DNA of 16,841 nt, taken from NCBI GenBank assembly GCA_009692275.1, contig SHZL01000023.1, positions 1 to 16,841 on the forward strand, written 5' to 3'. The DNA is from Lysobacterales bacterium (GTDB lineage Bacteria; Pseudomonadota; Gammaproteobacteria; Xanthomonadales; SZUA-36). Position numbers and translations under genes: made by a program. The notes below the pieces were generated by a model. That model had not been told where the DNA came from, did no database searches, and worked only from the letters and a program-made list of their open reading frames with translations. Positions 14,849-16,841 of this stretch are shown piece by piece (the first letter of the stretch is position 1; each line of letters opens with the position of its first letter).

Positions 14849-16138
14849 TCAGAGTAAGTCCTTCAGGCGATAGTAGAGCATGCCGAGTGCGACGATCTGG
14901 TTGCCAAATGCATTGCCGCCGGGAATGCGGATCTGCGGCATTTTTGCAAACAGGTCGAAACGTTCCATAGTGCCGCCGATGGCATCGGCGACGATCTCGC
15001 CCATGATGTGGGTGGTGTTGACCCCGTGGCCGGAATAGCCTTGCACGTAGTAGATATTGTCATCGATGCGCCCGACCATGGGAATGCGGCGGATGACAAT
15101 GCCGATGCTGCCACCCCATTCGTAGTCGATGCGCACGCCCTTGAGCCCGGGGTATACCTTCAGCATACGCGGTTCCAGCGAGGCGCGGATGCTGGCCGGC
15201 ACGCGGCCGGAGTAATTGGTGCGCCCGCCATACAGCAGGCGGCCGTCGGCAGACAGGCGATAGTAGTCGATGATATTGCTGACTTCGCACACCGCGAGGT
15301 CTTGCGGATTGATCTCATTGCGAATGGCTTCCGGCAGAGGCTCGGTTGCCATGATGAAGCTGCCCGCCTGAAAGGTCGTGCCGGACAACCGTTGCTGTTC
15401 CAGGCGGTGGAACACGTGCCCGGCCAGCAACACGGTGTTGGCTTCGACGTGACCGTGTGCAGTTTCCACCCTGGGCTTGCGTCCATGCACAATGTTGCTA
15501 ACGGGTGACTGCTCGAAAATCTGCACGCCCAGGTGGTGCGCGGCCCTGGCTTCACCGGCACACAGATCGAGCGGGTGCAGGTGACCATTGCGCATATTGA
15601 TCAATCCGGCGGCATAAGCGCCGGTCCCCAGGGTAGACTGGGTCTCTTCTTTGGATAACAGGCGGTAGTCCCAGGGAAAGCAGTATTTTTCCAGGTTGGC
15701 AAAGTCTTCTTCGAGGTAGCCGGTTTCGCGCCGGTTCTTGGCAACATCGATGTAACCGGATTTCAGGTCGCAGGCTATGGAATATTTCTGGACGCGTTCA
15801 TGCACGATCTCGTGGCCGCGCCAGCGCATGTCCCAAATCGTACGCGCGACATCCTGGCCGAAACGCTTGATGATCTTCTGTTCACCAGTGAAACCACCGA
15901 TGAGCTGGCCGCCATTGCGACCCGAGGCCCCCCAGCCAACCCGGTTGGCCTCCACCACCGCGACAGAGTAACCGCGCTCGGCCAGCGTCAGGGCTGAAGC
16001 GATGCCGGTAAATCCCGCGCCTACGATGCAAATATCCGCTGTGCAAGCGCCCTGCAAAACCGGATAACGCGTCGTGTCCCGGGCAGTGGCGGCGTAATAG
16101 GATGCAGTGTGTTCCTGTCTTTGGTGTTGCGGTTTCAT
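14849..16138 (-). CDS. FAD-dependent amine/amino-acid oxidase, PuuB-like (DAO family)
   Basis: This 429-residue flavoprotein closely resembles E. coli PuuB (gamma-glutamylputrescine oxidase, 426 residues) from end to end. It begins with TASYYAATA, then the FAD-binding ICIVGAGFTGIASALTLAE (37-55) and GWGASGRNGGQL (68-79). NGHLHPLDL, DYYRLSADGRLLYGG and NIYYVQGYSGHGVNTTH follow. It should oxidise a C-N bond, releasing an aldehyde or keto acid, ammonia or an amine, and H2O2. No other putrescine-pathway genes are in the window, so the substrate is open; the company of a D-aminoacylase and a DgcN-like protein points to an amino-acid derivative. The ATG at 16138 is chosen because homology starts there, although its SD sequence is weak. 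The D-aminoacylase gene follows after 9 bases. Confidence 0.9.
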   Translation of the reverse strand: MKPQHQRQEHTASYYAATARDTTRYPVLQGACTADICIVGAGFTGIASALTLAERGYSVAVVEANRVGWGASGRNGGQLIGGFTGEQKIIKRFGQDVARTIWDMRWRGHEIVHERVQKYSIACDLKSGYIDVAKNRRETGYLEEDFANLEKYCFPWDYRLLSKEETQSTLGTGAYAAGLINMRNGHLHPLDLCAGEARAAHHLGVQIFEQSPVSNIVHGRKPRVETAHGHVEANTVLLAGHVFHRLEQQRLSGTTFQAGSFIMATEPLPEAIRNEINPQDLAVCEVSNIIDYYRLSADGRLLYGGRTNYSGRVPASIRASLEPRMLKVYPGLKGVRIDYEWGGSIGIVIRRIPMVGRIDDNIYYVQGYSGHGVNTTHIMGEIVADAIGGTMERFDLFAKMPQIRIPGGNAFGNQIVALGMLYYRLKDLL

Positions 16139-16174
16139 AACGGCGGTTCTTATGTAAGTGGGGTCTGTGTCTGC

Positions 16175-16223
16175 GGGGTCAGAGTACCATTTTTTGCGCA
16201 GCAGAAAATGGTACTCTGACCCC
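16175..16223. repeat. REP-like hairpin (19-bp perfect inverted repeat), RAYT-associated type
   Basis: GGGGTCAGAGTACCATTTT (16175-16193) is exactly reverse-complementary to 16205-16223. The intervening 11 bases continue the stem: T194-G204 wobble, T195-A203, G196-C202 and C197-G201, closing on a GCA triloop. An extra GGGGTC lies just upstream (16160-16165). I recognise this sequence type from proteobacterial genomes, where it accompanies REP-associated tyrosine transposases; none is in this window. It sits between the divergent PuuB-like and MetF-like starts. Its sequence is unrelated to the CCGGCCCC arrays around the M20 gene. Confidence 0.85.
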
Positions 16224-16258
16224 AATTGAAAACCATTTGAAAATTGGGAAACGATTGC

Positions 16259-16841
16259 TTGATACCGTTCAGGGACGCCATTCGTACACAGAAGTTTGTG
16301 CTCACCGCTGATCTTGCCCTCGGCCGCGCGACAGATGCAGCCCAGGTCAAAGAGCAGGCCAGGGTGCTGGGCCCGGTGGTGGCCGCGATCCAGGTACCCG
16401 ACAGCCACGATGGGCGCTTGCAAATGTCTGCACAGGCGGCGGCGGTTTTGCTGCTGGGGCAGGGGGTGGATCCCATCGTGCATGTTACCGGGCGGGATCG
16501 TAACCGCATCGCACTGGAGAATGACCTTCTTGGGCTTGCGGTGCTGGGTGTGACTACCGTTTTGCTAACCCGGGGCGAAGAGCTTCCCGGCAGCTATCGC
16601 CCGACGCCGAAGCATGTATTTGAACTCAGTGGCGAGGATCTCGTAACGACGGCGCGGCAACTGGGTGAAGACGAGTCCGTGCCCGGAGCGCCGGGCTTTC
16701 TGATAGGCACTGCCGCAACTGCGTTCAATCCCAGGCAGGAGTGGCAACCGCGCTCCCTGACGGCGCGGGTTGATGCCGGCGCCGCATTTATCCAGACCCA
16801 GATGTGCTTCAACCTCAAGATCCTGCGGCGCTACCTGGCGA
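16259..16841 (+). CDS. Methylenetetrahydrofolate reductase (MetF-like), 5' part, cut by window edge
   Basis: The plus-strand frame is open from 16241 to the window edge. From TTG 16259 it encodes 194 residues beginning LIPFRDAIRTQKFVLTADL, the usual N-terminus of MetF-like flavoproteins. It continues with GPVVAAIQVPDSHDGRLQMS and the signature VHVTGRDRNRIALENDLLG (an HxTCRDRN-like motif, with G instead of C). GEELPGSYRPTPKHVFEL and AAFIQTQMCFN follow, as expected for the TIM-barrel. These enzymes interconvert methylene- and methyl-tetrahydrofolate. There is no ATG: the frame's only early starts are TTG 16244 and TTG 16259, the latter with GGGA about 9 bases upstream. The REP-like hairpin ends 35 bases before the chosen start. 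Context suggests a role in one-carbon units from demethylation (inference). Confidence 0.85.
   Translation, partial: MIPFRDAIRTQKFVLTADLALGRATDAAQVKEQARVLGPVVAAIQVPDSHDGRLQMSAQAAAVLLLGQGVDPIVHVTGRDRNRIALENDLLGLAVLGVTTVLLTRGEELPGSYRPTPKHVFELSGEDLVTTARQLGEDESVPGAPGFLIGTAATAFNPRQEWQPRSLTARVDAGAAFIQTQMCFNLKILRRYLA

Noticed and set aside
14849..16483. A longer 544-codon version of the PuuB-like gene starting at 16483.
   Set aside because: The added N-terminus runs through the REP-like hairpin and antisense to the MetF-like gene; homology to PuuB begins at ATG 16138.

Overview
The window looks like GC-rich proteobacterial chromosome, most likely from a gammaproteobacterium. The RluF-type pseudouridine synthase, the RsuA/RluF-linked methyltransferase, the PuuB-like oxidase and the PYROXD2-like oxidoreductase all read like gammaproteobacterial versions, and REP-like hairpin repeats without a transposase are common there. 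This assignment is made by eye, not by database search. No phage, conjugation, CRISPR, rRNA or tRNA features are visible.

Layout. Positions 1-5120 are all minus strand, read right to left: a PYROXD2-like FAD oxidoreductase (3405-5120), a secreted M20 metallopeptidase (1641-3047), an RluF-like rRNA pseudouridine synthase (724-1470) and a class I methyltransferase cut by the window edge (1-757). The M20 gene has a short-repeat array on each side (about 1486-1620 and 3071-3241) built from the same modules: AAAAGGGGCCGG, TAC(C/A)TTTTCCTG and GTATCCGGCCCCTTTTATT. A plus-strand hipBA toxin-antitoxin pair (5362-7120) follows, behind an AT-rich promoter with a perfect 12-bp palindrome. Next is a plus-strand secreted amidohydrolase (7214-8419) whose reading frame is interrupted by a TAG. 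The last 51 codons of the family remain intact and in frame after that stop.

Positions 8589-16138 form a catabolic block. On the minus strand are a Rieske oxygenase alpha subunit (9562-10707) and an overlapping beta-propeller-like protein (8589-9575). An ACS-type MFS transporter (10872-12212) is divergent from them. A tightly coupled minus-strand trio follows: a PuuB-like amine/amino-acid oxidase (14849-16138), a D-aminoacylase-type lipoprotein (13235-14839) and a DUF1611/DgcN-type P-loop protein (12234-13238). At the right edge a MetF-like methylenetetrahydrofolate reductase begins on the plus strand (from about 16259). It is separated from the PuuB-like gene by a near-perfect 49-nt hairpin.

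How the parts may work together (inference). Almost every catabolic gene fits use of modified amino acids or small peptides: peptide or N-acyl hydrolysis (M20, amidohydrolase, D-aminoacylase), D-amino-acid processing (DgcN-like), flavin oxidation of amines (PuuB-like), and Rieske oxidation of the type used for N-demethylation of betaines or carnitine, with MetF possibly handling the released one-carbon unit. The substrate cannot be read from the sequence. The points most worth a second look are the premature TAG in an otherwise complete amidohydrolase, the paired mosaic repeat arrays around the M20 gene, and the unassigned PuuB/D-aminoacylase/DgcN plus Rieske/propeller/MFS locus.
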